Shown here: positions 46,212 through 58,559 of the stretch, one piece after another
Numbering within the stretch: the first letter of the stretch is position 1
Layout of the letters: every line of letters starts with the position of its first letter
From: Malania oleifera
Taxonomy: Eukaryota; Streptophyta; Magnoliopsida; Santalales; Ximeniaceae
Direction: 5' to 3'
DNA: 64,000 nucleotides
NCBI RefSeq assembly: GCF_029873635.1
Contig: NC_080428.1
Location: 62,615,957-62,679,956, forward strand
Program-made: the position numbers and the translations under genes
The notes under the pieces: generated by a model
Databases searched by the model: none
What the model was told of the DNA's origin: nothing
The model's input: the letters and a program-made list of their open reading frames with translations, nothing else

Positions 46212-48194
46212 ATGGCAGACTTGGAAAAATTGCTCCTAGAGGCAGCAGGAAGAACTGGTGCGGGAGGGAGGAACCAGAACTCACTTCCACCATCTAGAAG
46301 GCGACTTCAAGGTTCATATTCCGATGATGGAAGTGATTCTAAGGATGATGATTCAGATGATGATCATGGTTATGCAAGCAGGAAGCCCTCTGGATCTCAA
46401 GTTCCTTTGAAAAAGAGACTGGACCCAACTGAAAGAGACAATGATCAGGGCAGTCAGGAAGAAGGGGATGATGGTTTTGCTCACGAGGGTGAAAGTGGTG
46501 ATGACTCGGATGTTGGGAGTGATCTATACAAGGATGAAGATGACCGAGAAGAGCTCGCTCAATTACCTGAACTTCAGAGAGAAATGATTTTGTCAGAACG
46601 AGCAACAAAAAGAGATGATAAGAAACTGCAGCAGGTGGTTAGGTCAAAGTGGGGCAATGAGAAGAAAACACAATCCAGAAAAGAGACACCCCCTCTTGCA
46701 TCTTCTCGTGGTGTGCGCTCATCAGCTAGGTCTGCTGATAGAGCAGCTGCCAAGGATGATGCATTAAATGAGTTGCGAGCAAAACGGCTGAAGCAGCAAG
46801 ACCCAGAGGCTCACCGGAAACTGAGGGATGCTGCTCGAGGAGGTTCTGCCAAGCGGGAGTTTTCTCCAATCAAACGAAATGCCATTCCTGCTGCTGGTTT
46901 GAGTAGCTCCAGTCAGAGTGAGAGTGAAAGTGGGTCCCATAGTGAAGATGATGAATCAACAGGGGATGGAGGAATGGCTGACAGTGATGACGATGGGGAC
47001 ATGGGCCGGCCTGAGGTGCCAACATTTGATGATATAAAGGAGATTACAATTCGGAGGTCAAAACTGGCAAAATGGTTTATGGAGCCATTCTTTGAAGAGC
47101 TGATTGTGGGCTGCTTCGTGAGGGTTGGAATAGGGAAGTCAAAAGCTGGCCCTATATATAGGCTGTGCATGGTCCGGAATGTCGACGCCACTGACCCTGA
47201 TCGGTATTACAAGCTAGAGAACAAAACTACACATAAGTATCTGAACTGTGTTTGGGGCAATGAAAGCTCTGCTGCAAGGTGGCAGATGGCTATGGTTTCA
47301 GACTCTGCACCACTCAAGGAGGAGTTTGACCAGTGGGTAAGGGAGGTGGAGCGTAGTGGGGGCCGGATGCCAAGCAGACAGGAAGTGCTGGACAAAAGTG
47401 TGGCTATACAAAAAACCAACAATTTTGTTTACTCTGCAGCTACTGTGAAGCAGATGCTACAGGAGAAAAAATCAGCCTCGTCAAGGCCATTAAATATTGC
47501 GGCAGAGAAAGACCGGCTGAGGAGGGAGATGGATGTGGCAGAAAGTAAGCATGATGATGCTGAGGTTGAGAGGATCAAGGCAAGGCTGCAGCAACTTGAG
47601 GCATCTCGTCAAGCCCAAGAGAAAGATGCCAAGGCTATTAGGCTTGCTGAAATGAACAGAAAGAACAGGGTTGAGAATTTTAAAAATGCATCAGAATTAA
47701 AACCAGTTAACACCAGTTTGAAGGCTGGGGAGGCTGGGTATGATCCTTTTTCGAGGAGGTGGACACGGTCAAGGAATTACTATGTATCAAAGCCTGGTGG
47801 AGGGGAGGAGGCTGCTGTTGTAGCAAATGATGATGCAACAGCTGCATTGGCATCTGTAGACAGTAATGGTGCAGGAGTGAGGGTTACAGCTGAGGCTGGC
47901 ATGGCAGCTACAGCAGCAGCTTTAGAAGCTGCAGCTGATGCAGGGAAACTGGTGGACACGAATGCTCCTGTGGATCTAGGCACAGAATCGAATTCTCTGC
48001 ACAATTTTGAGCTTCCAATCTCATTGGCTGCACTCCAGAAGTTGGGTGGTCCTCAGGGAGCCCAGGCAGGGTTCATGGCAAGGAAGCAGAGGATAGAAGC
48101 CACGATAGGACGCCAGGTCCCCGAGAATGATGGGAGGAGACATGTGTTGACGCTGACTGTTGGCGACTATAAAAGACGGAGAGGACTGCTATGA
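46212..48194 (+). CDS. VIP5: RTF1 homologue (VIP5-like), Paf1 complex subunit with Plus3 domain
   Basis: One uninterrupted frame of 660 residues, close to the length of Arabidopsis VIP5. RTF1 is a nuclear subunit of the Paf1 complex, which travels with RNA polymerase II and promotes histone H2B ubiquitination and H3K4 methylation; in Arabidopsis the VIP genes activate the flowering repressor FLC. The order is MADLEKLLLEAAGR, a long acidic Asp/Ser/Glu region (30-125), a basic region (140-230), a second acidic stretch (240-270), the Plus3 domain (about 273-405, from DDIKEITIRRSKLAKW through VGCFVRVGIG), a charged coiled coil (about 410-505), and an alanine-rich stretch (about 565-600). The start follows the acceptor at 46197 by 14 bases. 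No defect is visible. Confidence 0.95.
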   Translation: MADLEKLLLEAAGRTGAGGRNQNSLPPSRRRLQGSYSDDGSDSKDDDSDDDHGYASRKPSGSQVPLKKRLDPTERDNDQGSQEEGDDGFAHEGESGDDSDVGSDLYKDEDDREELAQLPELQREMILSERATKRDDKKLQQVVRSKWGNEKKTQSRKETPPLASSRGVRSSARSADRAAAKDDALNELRAKRLKQQDPEAHRKLRDAARGGSAKREFSPIKRNAIPAAGLSSSSQSESESGSHSEDDESTGDGGMADSDDDGDMGRPEVPTFDDIKEITIRRSKLAKWFMEPFFEELIVGCFVRVGIGKSKAGPIYRLCMVRNVDATDPDRYYKLENKTTHKYLNCVWGNESSAARWQMAMVSDSAPLKEEFDQWVREVERSGGRMPSRQEVLDKSVAIQKTNNFVYSAATVKQMLQEKKSASSRPLNIAAEKDRLRREMDVAESKHDDAEVERIKARLQQLEASRQAQEKDAKAIRLAEMNRKNRVENFKNASELKPVNTSLKAGEAGYDPFSRRWTRSRNYYVSKPGGGEEAAVVANDDATAALASVDSNGAGVRVTAEAGMAATAAALEAAADAGKLVDTNAPVDLGTESNSLHNFELPISLAALQKLGGPQGAQAGFMARKQRIEATIGRQVPENDGRRHVLTLTVGDYKRRRGLL

Positions 48195-48536
48195 AATCTT
48201 GTGATTGTCGCTTTCTAGCGCCACCATCTGTTCATGCCTTATCTTCGTGGGAAAGTGAAAGTTTGTTCTTGAGGTCTCTGTGTAAATTTATATCATGACC
48301 TAGACGTATTTGATCCCCTTCATGAAAGTTAAAGCTTGTCCCATTAGATCCCCTTCATGAAGCTTATTTTTTGGTCAGGCCGTGTTTTTGGCTGTTGTCA
48401 TCATGTGCCTGCTTTTCCTTGTTTTTTTTTTATTTTTTTTTGGGGGGGGGGGGTGGTAGAGGAATAGAAGGCTTGGGATGGGAAAGAAAAGCTTGTGATG
48501 CTCCTCCAATATCTTTATTTAATTTAAAATGGGTGC
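48195..48536 (+). other. RTF1 3' flank
   Basis: Probable 3'UTR with T-rich stretches and a T9/G10 run near 48420-48452. No clear AATAAA was chosen. Confidence 0.5.
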
Positions 48537-49157
48537 ATGGTATGGTTTAAGAGGTTCCATCTTAAATTCTTTGGTACCACCTCACTTGATATGACCATAA
48601 TATGTTGCAGAGTAGGACACCTTGGCAAACACTTTCTGCAGGTGTCTGCTTTTTATGCTAACAGTTCAAGAACAGTTTCTCATTTGTTTTTGCACCAAGT
48701 TTTCTTGGAAAATGTGGTATGGGCTTTTTGTTTTTGGTTTATCGGGAGGAAGTTAGGTTTGCATGACGCAGTGGATAATTTGTTGGTCATCTCTTTTTCT
48801 GGCTTTGATAGAAGCAAGTATGCTGTAGCGTTATGGAGATGTGCATTTTTTGCAGTGCTATGGGGTTTATGTTTCAAACATGATGTGTGTAATTTACTGG
48901 GGAGATGTTGAACATTCCTTTATGGTATAAGATTCATTACTTAGCTTTGCTTTGATGTGTTGGTGCTGGTTGCTTTAAAGGAGTGTTATTCTCTGGCATC
49001 CATCGGGATTGGCCATCTTTGTTGGTTTGGTTGATGTTCTTTGCTTTTTCTACTTTCTATTTTGATTGGGAGGATTTCTGTTCTTCTATTTCTACGTTCT
49101 TTCTTTGAAGAAATCATATTCTTTTGTTATCCAAAAATAAATAAATAAATAAATAAA
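48537..49157 (+). mobile_element. L1 LINE 3' fragment
   Basis: The plus frame (48537-48911) resembles the end of an L1 zinc-binding domain: VWAFCFWFIGRK and YAVALWRCAFFAVLWGL are typical. It ends in an (AAAT)n tail at about 49133-49157. The reverse transcriptase is missing. Confidence 0.65.
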
Positions 49158-50808
49158 GTTGCTGAAGATCGAACTGTGTCAACTGCTGCTAGTGGTGCAA
49201 AAACAGTGGTGCGTCATCAGGGAGACTATCGGAGGCAGACTTTCTGAGGTGAACAAAAGCAACTTGATCTGGTTTTCTAAAGTTTTCCAGAGCTACTTCT
49301 ATTTCTGTTTGATCATTAAAGGCAGATTATGGAAAAAAGTTGATGCTGTTTGGTCGGGTGAACAAAATTAGAAAAGTGAAGATAGAATCTGTTTTTATTG
49401 TATGTTTGGTAAAAGATTTTGGAACTTGAAATGGAGGTCTCTCAAAGTTACTCTCTGCAAAGCAGATTTTGGCAACTATTGATCATTTATAGGTAGAGAC
49501 TATGAATGTATGATGCCATTGTTCATGAGGTTGGGAAGCGATTGGTTTCCACCAGAGAAGCGGTTGATGATGCTGGCACAAGTGATCTTTGCTTCAGCTG
49601 GGCCTTTCAGTCCTGTAGGTGCACCGTTGGCTTTGTTTCTTGCTTCTAGTTTGTTTGTTTGTTTGTCTGTTTTCCTTCTTTTATTTTTATTTTTTGCTTT
49701 TGGCCTATGGTTGCCTTGGGCTGCTTGGTGTTTTCTATTGTGCTTGTTTCTTTTGTTCATGGGTTGGGTTTCAGGTTTATGTATGTGGATTGTTTACATC
49801 TTTGCTTCTGATGGTTGTATTTTATTTCTTCTTAATTCTTTTATGAAATGATTCCAAGAAAAAAAGGGAAGAAAAAAGTGGGCACTTCCTTGCCCCATGT
49901 TTTCCATCATAGAGATTTAAACTTGCATGGTTCTCTTGGTAGAATCATGACTTTTCTGTGATGGAATTTGCACTGCCTTTGAACTTGGTTAGTCTCTTGA
50001 GAAGGCATTCTAGGCTTCTAGCTGCTAAATTGCTTTGAAGGATAGAATATGACTTCTAATTGGGCCTTTAAAAGTTGCCTGATCATGATTATTTTTGTCG
50101 AATGGAATTTCATATTTGTTTTCTATACATATATTTGTTGGCCATTGGATAACATTTGATTAGCTGAATATCTATTCCTAGGACTAGAATGGGCATCATA
50201 TGAGGATTTGATAGCTTACAAAAGAAAATATGTTGTGATCATAAAGCAAATGACACTGCAAAATTTTTTATTAATTAATAGCATGGAATAAAAAGGAATG
50301 GCTCTTCTCGAATTTCACCATGGTAATGTCTATTCCTATCAAATTCAATGTTGTAAACTTTTGTATGAGCGACTTTTGTCTAAATTATTATATCTCTATA
50401 CAATTTCTACTGCATTTCCATCTTATTCTATCCTATTTCTAGGAATGAATGTTCTGTGAACTAAATGTCACCTTAGTGGTTTTAATGGGATTGTTACCAG
50501 AGGTTGAAAATTTTCTAGCCTGGGTCAATCCTACAACTTGCACTGACACATTTTTGGATGCTTATAGCATGTTTCTACCTTTGGTTCTAAGTGCTTCCTG
50601 TTCTCCAAATCTACATGTACTCTTTGCTTTCAATCTCGGCAAAAGCAGATGCATTCTCTTGCTTGTGCCTTTGCTAGATGATTGGGTCAATGCATTTTAG
50701 TTTTTAGTTTTGTCTCATAAAGAAATAATACTCTTACTGCACTAACTGTTGTTTTTATTTCTGTTTTTGTTTCTTTTCTTTTTACAACTGGCCACTGGTG
50801 ACTAACAG
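49158..50808. other. Intergenic DNA, one possible LINE tail
   Basis: No gene is recognised. 49500-49870 ends in TTTATGAAATGATTCC and an A-rich run, which resembles an L1 3' end, but no domain supports this. Confidence 0.4.
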
Positions 50809-51490
50809 CAATCCCTCCAGTTTCAAAATTTAAACGATGAAAAACGAAACATACATCTGGAGGTGTGCACTTTTGCAGCATGGGGACACTTCTTTTGCGA
50901 TTTATCTTTGATTTTAAAGATGGCAAATTTATGTGCATATCTGATCATTTGTGAAGGTCATTAGAGGTGGTAGAAGAGAGAAGGTTTCAATATATGATAT
51001 TGTTGTCGGTGATGTTGTATCTCTCAAATTTGGTGATCAGGTGAGTATAATTGCTGATTCTTTGTTTTGATTTTTTTATGTGCATATTTATTTTATAATC
51101 CCAGTATTTGATGGAATCCACAAAAAAAAAAAAAAAAAACCCACTGGGGTACACTTCAAAATTGGAGTCAAAACCCAAGAGAGAGGGACCAAGCTACTGA
51201 GCTGCTTTAGTGGGCAGTTAATTTACTGTTGACTTGCTATTTCTGATTTTTTCACTTAGGTTCCTGCTGATGGAATATTAATTTGCTGGTCATTCTCTTG
51301 CCATTGATGAATCTAGTATGACTGGAGAAAGCAAGATCGTAAGTTGCTGATGGTTATTATGTTTTTCTTTATTTTTGATTATGTATGTTTTTCCTTAATT
51401 TATGGTGTCTTTCTTTAGGTTCACAAGGATCAGAAGGCACCCTTTTTGATGTCTGGCTGCGAAGTTGCTGATGGTGTTGGTACTATGCTG
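50809..51490 (+). pseudogene. Autoinhibited Ca2+-ATPase (ACA type), actuator-domain exons
   Basis: Four exons with good splice sites: 50809-50862 (QSLQFQNLNDEKRNIHLE), 50957-51040 (VIRGGRREKVSIYDIVVGD...), 51260-51338 and 51419-51490 (VHKDQKAPFLMSGCEVADG). They match the actuator domain of plant type IIB pumps, which move Ca2+ out of the cytosol; the TGES motif is visible in SSMTGESKI. Exon 3 has one extra base (79 instead of 78 nt, near 51290), which shifts the frame. Upstream exons for the N terminus and first membrane helices are not found. Two more exons lie at 59673-61728, so the gene has been spread apart and broken. Confidence 0.85.
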
Positions 51491-52799
51491 GTAAAATATT
51501 TCATAGCACCCTCATCCTGTACCCACGCCCAACACCTACATTATATTATCAAGGTTGATTATGTTATATATTGCTTGTGGTATTACATGTTCTTATTTTT
51601 GTATTTGATTTGTTTCTTAAAATGTAATTGTGAAATATGGAAAAAAATAGTGATTGGTTGGGTTTTGATTTGATGTGACTGACCTTGTTTGAGCATATAA
51701 TTTGTGATTGGTTTCCTTGCTTTTTTCTTATATGTATTTAATTGTCAAAATTGGAATACTGATTATTCCATAATGCTGCATTTATGACCTGGCAAGCTTG
51801 GGAAAAAAAATCCTCATTTTAAGTATTCCATGTTTGGTGAAGGAGAATAGATTATTATGGAGAATCTCTCGTCATACGAACAAACATTTTTCTTTTTTCT
51901 TTCCCTGTATCCATGTGTTGCCCTAGATGGAGCAGAATGGTTTTGAAGGATTCAAATAGATGATGTCAACTTGTGAGACTTCTCACTTTGTTGTATTACT
52001 TTATCCCTTTTATGTCAACAATGTGGTCTCCATTTTTGCTTAGTTATGGTTGGTTGGATGATCCTGGGGCTATCCATCCCTCCTCATCATGTACTTTATT
52101 GGGTTTAAAGGACTAGATGCCAAGATCTTTATCTAAGTGTGATGGCAGTTGGCACCATACATTTTGTTTCGAGGAAGAAGAAACATGAGGATTTTTGTGG
52201 AAAGACTGTGTTTGAGGTTATTATAATGGGTTTTTTTTTAATTTTATTCTTTATCAGGAGTTTCATTAAGCTTTCAGGTCATTTTCAGTGGTATGATTGG
52301 CTACTGTGGTTGATTTGTTAGTAGGAGTCTCAATGCTGCGGCCAGCTTAAGCTGATTGTGGGTTGTCACGTTCCTATTTATGGTACATGACTGACTGTGA
52401 TTCCATCCAAATTCTGATGGGAGGCACAAGGCCTAGAGTTGAATAGGTTTGCAAAAATCATCATTTTAAGTACAACTAATAACCCAGAAAAGAATGAGCA
52501 TTTGTTAAGAACACAAGATACATCATACACAAGATACATCATACATATATGTATTCCATAATACAACTGAAAGATGATTTACTTTTACATTGGGGTTTTA
52601 TCACTTTATATACTTCCAAAAGTCAAACTAGTGATCCCATGCTTGGGCCAAAGGTGTTTTCCAGCAAAACACATGCTTCGTCTCTTAATGCCTGTAGTAC
52701 ATGTCAAGATAGCAGTCTTTTGGAAAACTAAGCAACTGCTGTCCTTCGGTTCAATTAATCCTGAAATTGTTAGGGAAATAGTGTGTGCAGTCACAAGCT
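51491..52799. other. No gene seen
   Basis: Probably former intron of the Ca2+-ATPase pseudogene. The exon expected after 51490 (start of the third membrane helix region) was not found. Confidence 0.5.
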
Positions 52800-53010
52800 C
52801 AATAAACAACAACAACAACAAGCCTTAAGTCACCCGATCTAGAGTGTTTTCCTCTATTAGATTAAGGTCTATTAAATCCTTCCTCACTACCTCATTCCAA
52901 GTTATTTTAGGCTTAACCCTATCCCTTTTCATGCCAGAAACAAATACTAACTCACTCCTCTTCACAGGTGCTCATGATAATAAGATCTGACAAAGTTTTA
53001 CGCTGGCTGT
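52800..53010 (-). mobile_element. RTE LINE 3' end, minus strand
   Basis: The CAACAACAACAACAAGCCTTA start and the following sequence, read on the minus strand, form the 3' end of an RTE element (TAAGGCTTGTTGTTGTTG). The part towards 53010 is its upstream coding region, decayed. Confidence 0.65.
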
Positions 53011-55159
53011 CAGCTACCTAACAGTCACAAGCTCAATAGATACCCTTAATCTATCCTTTGGGTTCATCATTTTAAGATGTGAATTTAATATACATGCATG
53101 TTCACCATTGATATGAACATTTTCCTTATTCTAAGTAGTCTATTGATCTAGAGTTACCTCACAAGCTATCCATATAGCACACACTTCAGCATCATTTCAA
53201 CATAGCTGTACCATCTCAACAAATGCCAATTTCCAGCTTGGCCAGCAATTGTGCGTAAATGGGAATGCCAATGAATGCCAGAGGTTTAGGGCCTTTTTAT
53301 CCAAGGGAGACACACTCCCTGCTTGCTCAAATTTCATGATATAACAACAACAAACAGCATAGTGGTACAGCACATCGAGCTATTTTACATAATAGGAATT
53401 CAAAAGATGCATGCACAAGTTGTGCCATAACAAACAAACACAATCTTCTGTACCAACCGATAGTCATAAGACTCATAACTCTTAGCTAATAAATTTGCTC
53501 TCTACTTAAAGTATAATCTGCAGCTATGAGAACCAAGGAGAACACATATGCTGGTATATATGCTAATTAAGAAATGTACAACTTACAAATCCTTCTCTAT
53601 TAGGATTCGATTACATGCATGTTCCTAAATTTTTTTTCCTTCAGAAATTTCATTTTTACCCAAATCCCTAGATGAATTAATGAAGATGAAGGACATCTAC
53701 CTTGGTTGTCAACTTCTCCGATTTATTTTGATGCTCCTCTGAAGTTTCTATATTTTTCCTTATTTTCCCTGAGTTTTCCTGAATTTTTTATTGATTTTAT
53801 GCAGAATTTTCTCTCTCCTCTCTTCTCTTAGGACTAGGGTTTACAGCAAATGGTATTGGTAACAATATACTATGTTGTTGCTGGTATTACTTCAGCTGGA
53901 AGCAGCAAAACAGACAGCAGCTGCTTGCTGCCATGGGCTCTTAAGTGCTGCCAGGTGTCTCTTCCTGGCTTCAGTAGTGTCCACTCCTCTATTTTTTATA
54001 TTTTTGCCCCAAAAGCTGTGTTATTTATATTTTAACGTGCACTCGGTTCCATTTCATCCTAGACCTTCCTATGACTAATAGATTTAATAAAATTCTATGT
54101 CTATTAACTTAAAGAGTGCACACGTCCACTTAATGAATGCACAATATGCTTAGCATAAGTTCATTTAACACAAAAACGAAAGCAAATAACCTTGCAATTT
54201 GTGAAGCTAATTTAAATTTTCCATGGCTTAAAGGGTACGGTTATCAAACACATTGTCATGGATGATTGGTTGTTGGAAATTTTAAGGTGATTGGGCAGAG
54301 ATGGCCTATGTTGGGACTATCAGCACCATTATTTTTGTGTTTAATGCTTTTAAACTAGACAAATTTACAAAGTTAAGCTTCAGAGGATAATTTTGTGCTA
54401 GATTATCTTAAAGGCCTTTTAGCCATTACAAGAAGATGGTGTTTGACTGCAGTTAATATCTGATGTAAGATGGGAAGCTGGTTATTTGATGGATCAATTT
54501 GACCAATTTGGAGTTCGATTCCTGGAATATGGTTAAGGGATTTTGGGTCCTAAATCCAAATGTGCATTAGGTTTAATTAATTTTTTAAGTAGGTTTATGT
54601 TTATATGGGTGTTTATTTTTAAATGTCTGTGTCTAAAGTATTTGTATTTTTATTAATTTTAGTTTCCATATAAATATATTGGTGGGTTGCAAATATTTGC
54701 AATGTTATCAGGGGTTTGTTATTTTGAAATTGGATTGGAAGTGACAGGAATTTTTTGTTTCCTTCCTCTTTGACCATTCATTTTTTTTAGTCGCCCTCTC
54801 TATTGCTTCTGTGCTATCTGCCCCCTTGGAGATCCTCAAACAAGACTTCCATTGGGAAATTGCCCAGATTCACATGTCACAAGATAGCTCCATTTCCTCT
54901 GCTTCATCTATCATGAACACTACCCATTTTCATCTCACACCGCCCTTATCATTTTGTTAAGTACAAAAACAAAAATTATCTGAAACTATGGTTGCAGGCA
55001 CGCCATTTTTTGTTCATCATCTTATGCCACCATCACACAATTTCCAGCACCATCATGACGAGATCATTGACTAGCCGGAACTTGAACAGCATTGCCATTG
55101 GCTTTGCTGGCGTACCACCATGTGCCACCTCCTTCAGTACTGCCCTCTAATTCATATTG
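53011..55159. other. No gene seen
   Basis: Mixed sequence without a recognised domain. Short open frames near 53850-54080 have no family features. Confidence 0.5.
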
Positions 55160-56110
55160 TAGATGAACTCACTCACTCCTCTAGTGAAGGCCCCCCTTAT
55201 GCCTTATTTTTGTCGGAAATGCTCAACTCATTCAAAAATATTTATCTTTTTAACTCTTATATCCCCAAACAGCTCTAAATACCACTTCTTTAACACCTCT
55301 TTAATCCGGTTAAGTTTTTTAATAAACCTAAGACCTACAGCACAACCACTCCAAGTCTCCTTAACTATAGGGCGAAAGTCATGGAGCTTCATCCACATGT
55401 TCTCAAACCAAAAAGGAGTAGGGTCCAAATTTACATTTCTAAACTCCCAACCAAATAGGGAAATGATCTGAAACTGCTCTGGCTAGAATTTCTGGAATGA
55501 GATCAGGACGCTTGTCCTCCCACCCCTCGCTAAATAGGAATCTATCTTACTGACTAGCTACTACCCCCCCTCCCCCTGCAACTGACCAAGTAAATGTAGC
55601 ATTCTGCAGAGGAATATGTTGTATCCGACACTCCTAAAGATTTTGCTAAAACAATGCATGTCAAAGAAAATCTTCCATCCCTTTTTTTTATCCCTGCCTT
55701 AAACCCAGCTAACTATATTGAAGTCTCCCCCACACCCACCAAGGATAATACAATCCATACACTGCACCCAATTCCTCCCAAAACTGGAACTGTTGGTCTA
55801 GAAGGACCATAAACAGAAGAAAAACACCACTGTCCTCTCCTCAACCTCAAGCAGCAGTGATAAAGAAAAGAAACCTCCAATACAATCTACAATAGTGTGA
55901 CTTGTTACCCCTCGAGTGTGTCCCACACCATTGAAATTCCCCTGGATGCTCCTTGTGATGAAAGAGTAGCTCAATCTTTTCCTCTGCATGGCGAAATCTC
56001 CCTAACAACTCTTCCATCAACACATTCTAGATTAGTTGGAAGAACAAAATATGAGGAGAGACAATCTAGACACCATTTCCCGAACTAAATCCTTCTTCTT
56101 AAAGTTGCCT
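55160..56110 (-). pseudogene. L1 LINE endonuclease and linker fragment
   Basis: On the minus strand, about 55640-55760 contains GGCGGDFNI, the L1 endonuclease block, and 55228-55428 reads TPFWFENMWMKLHDF followed by LKKWYLELFGDI, the linker before the reverse transcriptase. Many stops and frame changes are present. Confidence 0.7.
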
Positions 56111-56975
56111 AATCCTCTAACTTCCAACTCATTAACCACATATTTTAAAAATCTTAGCACCTTCCAGGACACCCAAAAAAAAAAAAAAATTTATTGAAGA
56201 TTTTTCTACTCTTTCCAAATTTTATTTTTCTCTGTGTCATAAGTATTAGTTGACATAGGCACTCTGACCATCTATCCTAAAGGGCTTACCAATTTAATAC
56301 TCATCTCCTCCAAGAGGGCTTGGAGATCTCAATTGTCTCCCTCTTTCCCTAAAGGACAAACAGTAATACCTTCTTCCCCATTAGCTACCCTCTAGCAAAT
56401 TTAGGTCCACTACTTGGAACAATAAGAATGCGATTCACATGCTTTATTTGGAACCTGGAAAATACGAGGGAAGGTAAAGGAAAGTATAAATGAATCCACT
56501 TTTCTTGGTGGATTATCCTAGGGAATATGAAAGAAAAAAAAATTCTTAGTAAATCATTGAATGAAATATTTGTTTTGTATGTTATTAACATTTAGGTTTT
56601 CATAAATTTTTTAATTGCATTTGAACAAATTTTAGTTCATAATAATATTTGAGATAGAAAGAAAATATTGTGGAAAATTAATTTCCTTAATTTAGTTTTC
56701 TTTTCTTTTTTATAATAAAATCCTTGATCCATGCATTGTGGTAGAGTTTTCAAAGGAAAGGGTTTTTGGTAGTTATTGGGGGAATTATGGGAATTACTCA
56801 TGCTAGTTTTAAGTGGATTTATGGGCCATAACATAAGGGAAATTTTGAGGAGAACCTAGAAAAGGCGAGGTTCTAAATCTAGAATTATCAGGTAAAGTAG
56901 GATCAGGGATTATGCACAAATATTAGAGTATTGGGAAATTGAATAAATTTATTGAAGGGCCGAGAACTTAGAGAT
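56111..56975. other. No gene seen
   Basis: AT-rich sequence with an A run near 56176-56189; probably old LINE or intron sequence. Confidence 0.4.
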
Positions 56976-56989
56976 CATGCAAAATAGTA

Positions 56990-57137
56990 AAAGGGCAGCC
57001 TGGTGCACGAAGCTACTGCGTATGCGGGGTCCGGGGAAGGGGCGGACCACAATGGGTCTATAGTACACAGCCTTACCTTGCATTTTTGCAAGAAGCTGTT
57101 TCCACGCCTCAAGCCCGTGACCTCCGAATCATCAGGG
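56990..57137 (-). mobile_element. Au-type SINE, 5'-truncated
   Basis: On the minus strand it reads GAGGTCACGGGCTTGAGGCG (tRNA-like box B region), AAACAGCTTCTTGCAAAAAT, GACCCATTGTGGTCCGCCC and ends GGGCTGCCC with TTT, matching the plant Au SINE as I know it. It lacks the 5' box A part. A perfect 14-bp direct repeat CATGCAAAATAGTA flanks it (56976-56989 and 57138-57151). Confidence 0.9.
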
Positions 57138-57151
57138 CATGCAAAATAGTA

Positions 57152-58559
57152 TTGGAATAAATTTTTTTTTTTTTTAAAAAGGTGATGATAAACTATAGAA
57201 TGCAAAAGTCTGTAAACATTTTTTTATTAATCTACTGGGAGTGATAACGTTTGCAAGCATTACTTGTAGTCTTGTGTAGATAACATAAGTGCTGGTGTTT
57301 TATCTTTGAATTATATTCCAACTCAACTATAGAAATCTTGCTCAACAAAGTGCATTTGAACTTCAAAAAGGGAAAAAGAAAAAAAAAAACTAATAAACAT
57401 CTGAGACTGAAAAGTAAACAAAATCAAGAATAATGTTATCAGTAACACTCATAAGCAAGCACCACTGAACGACACCCAAATCTTTCTAATCAACAAATGA
57501 GATTGAAAGTAAACAAAACCAAGAATAAAGTTACTAATATCACCAATGAGCAGACAACTATCAACCTCTACATTGCATGACCTAAATCTGTGAAATTACC
57601 AGAACAACTCTTAATGTTATGTTAAACTCAACCAAGGATGCCAGCACATCTATACCACCAAAATATAATAAACAAGAAAGCTTGGCTTGCTTGAGCTCGT
57701 GAATGAGCTCATGCATAAGCTGATTTCTAGCTTGCTTGAATATTTGTTTAGACTTGTTTATAGAGATATCTGTTTGGTTTAGTTAGGGACGCAAATTTAT
57801 TTTAATACAGTTGACTGGATCTATTGTGATAGCATGTAGCATATTTGTTTTAAAAAATTAAAAATAATGCAAAAATTCTAATATCCTTAAAATAATCTTG
57901 TTCAATATCTTTTTTCTCGTTATATATATATTTATGATAATTCAAATCTTTGACATTTTTTTTGGTATTTGATAATTTTATTTTATTTTTTTTAAAAATT
58001 GTTTATATATGCTTGTTTGTAAAATGAAATAAATAGTTCAATAATGAGCTCAAGCTTGTGTTTGCTTCGTTAATACTGAATAAGCAAGCTTGAACAAGTT
58101 TTTCAAGCTTGTTTTAAGCTCGGTGTAGGTTTGAAGCTTGGTTAAGAATTTGATGAAGGCAAACTTTAACTCAGCGTAACTCTGCTTGTGTTGGCCAGTT
58201 TGCAGTTCCAACCCTAGGCAACACATAACTTTTACTTGTGTTCATGAAACATAATTTAAGAGCATCATATTTTGCATATTTTGACTGTCCTTGGAATTAA
58301 TCTTTGATCACCTTCTTTGCTGGTCAAATTTCATGGAGAGGATGGTCTTAACTGTGCAGCTGTTCTATTTGTTGTATAATTATTGCACTAATCCACTATG
58401 ACTTTGTTCTAAGAAAGCAACCTGGCTGTGCATTTCTGTATAATCTCTTTCTAATGGAAAAAAAGGAATTTATATAGGAAATAGATAAAAAATAAGCAGA
58501 ATAGGTATTTTAAAGGATATAAACTATAAAAAGTAGAAATCGAAACAGAAAAATTTGAA
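57152..58559. other. No gene seen; possible hAT-type MITE
   Basis: 57676-58150 is bounded by AGCTTG/GAGCTC-rich sequence in opposite orientations, a pattern common in small plant hAT-like elements. No target duplication was identified. Confidence 0.35.

Noticed and set aside
46339-48004. Several antisense open frames across the RTF1 frame
   Set aside because: They are shadows of the acidic, repeat-rich RTF1 coding sequence.
48537-48911. A host gene downstream of RTF1
   Set aside because: The residues fit the end of an L1 zinc-binding region, and an (AAAT)n tail follows.
56990-57137. A tRNA gene on the minus strand
   Set aside because: Only a box B-like part is present and the rest is SINE body; no cloverleaf can form.
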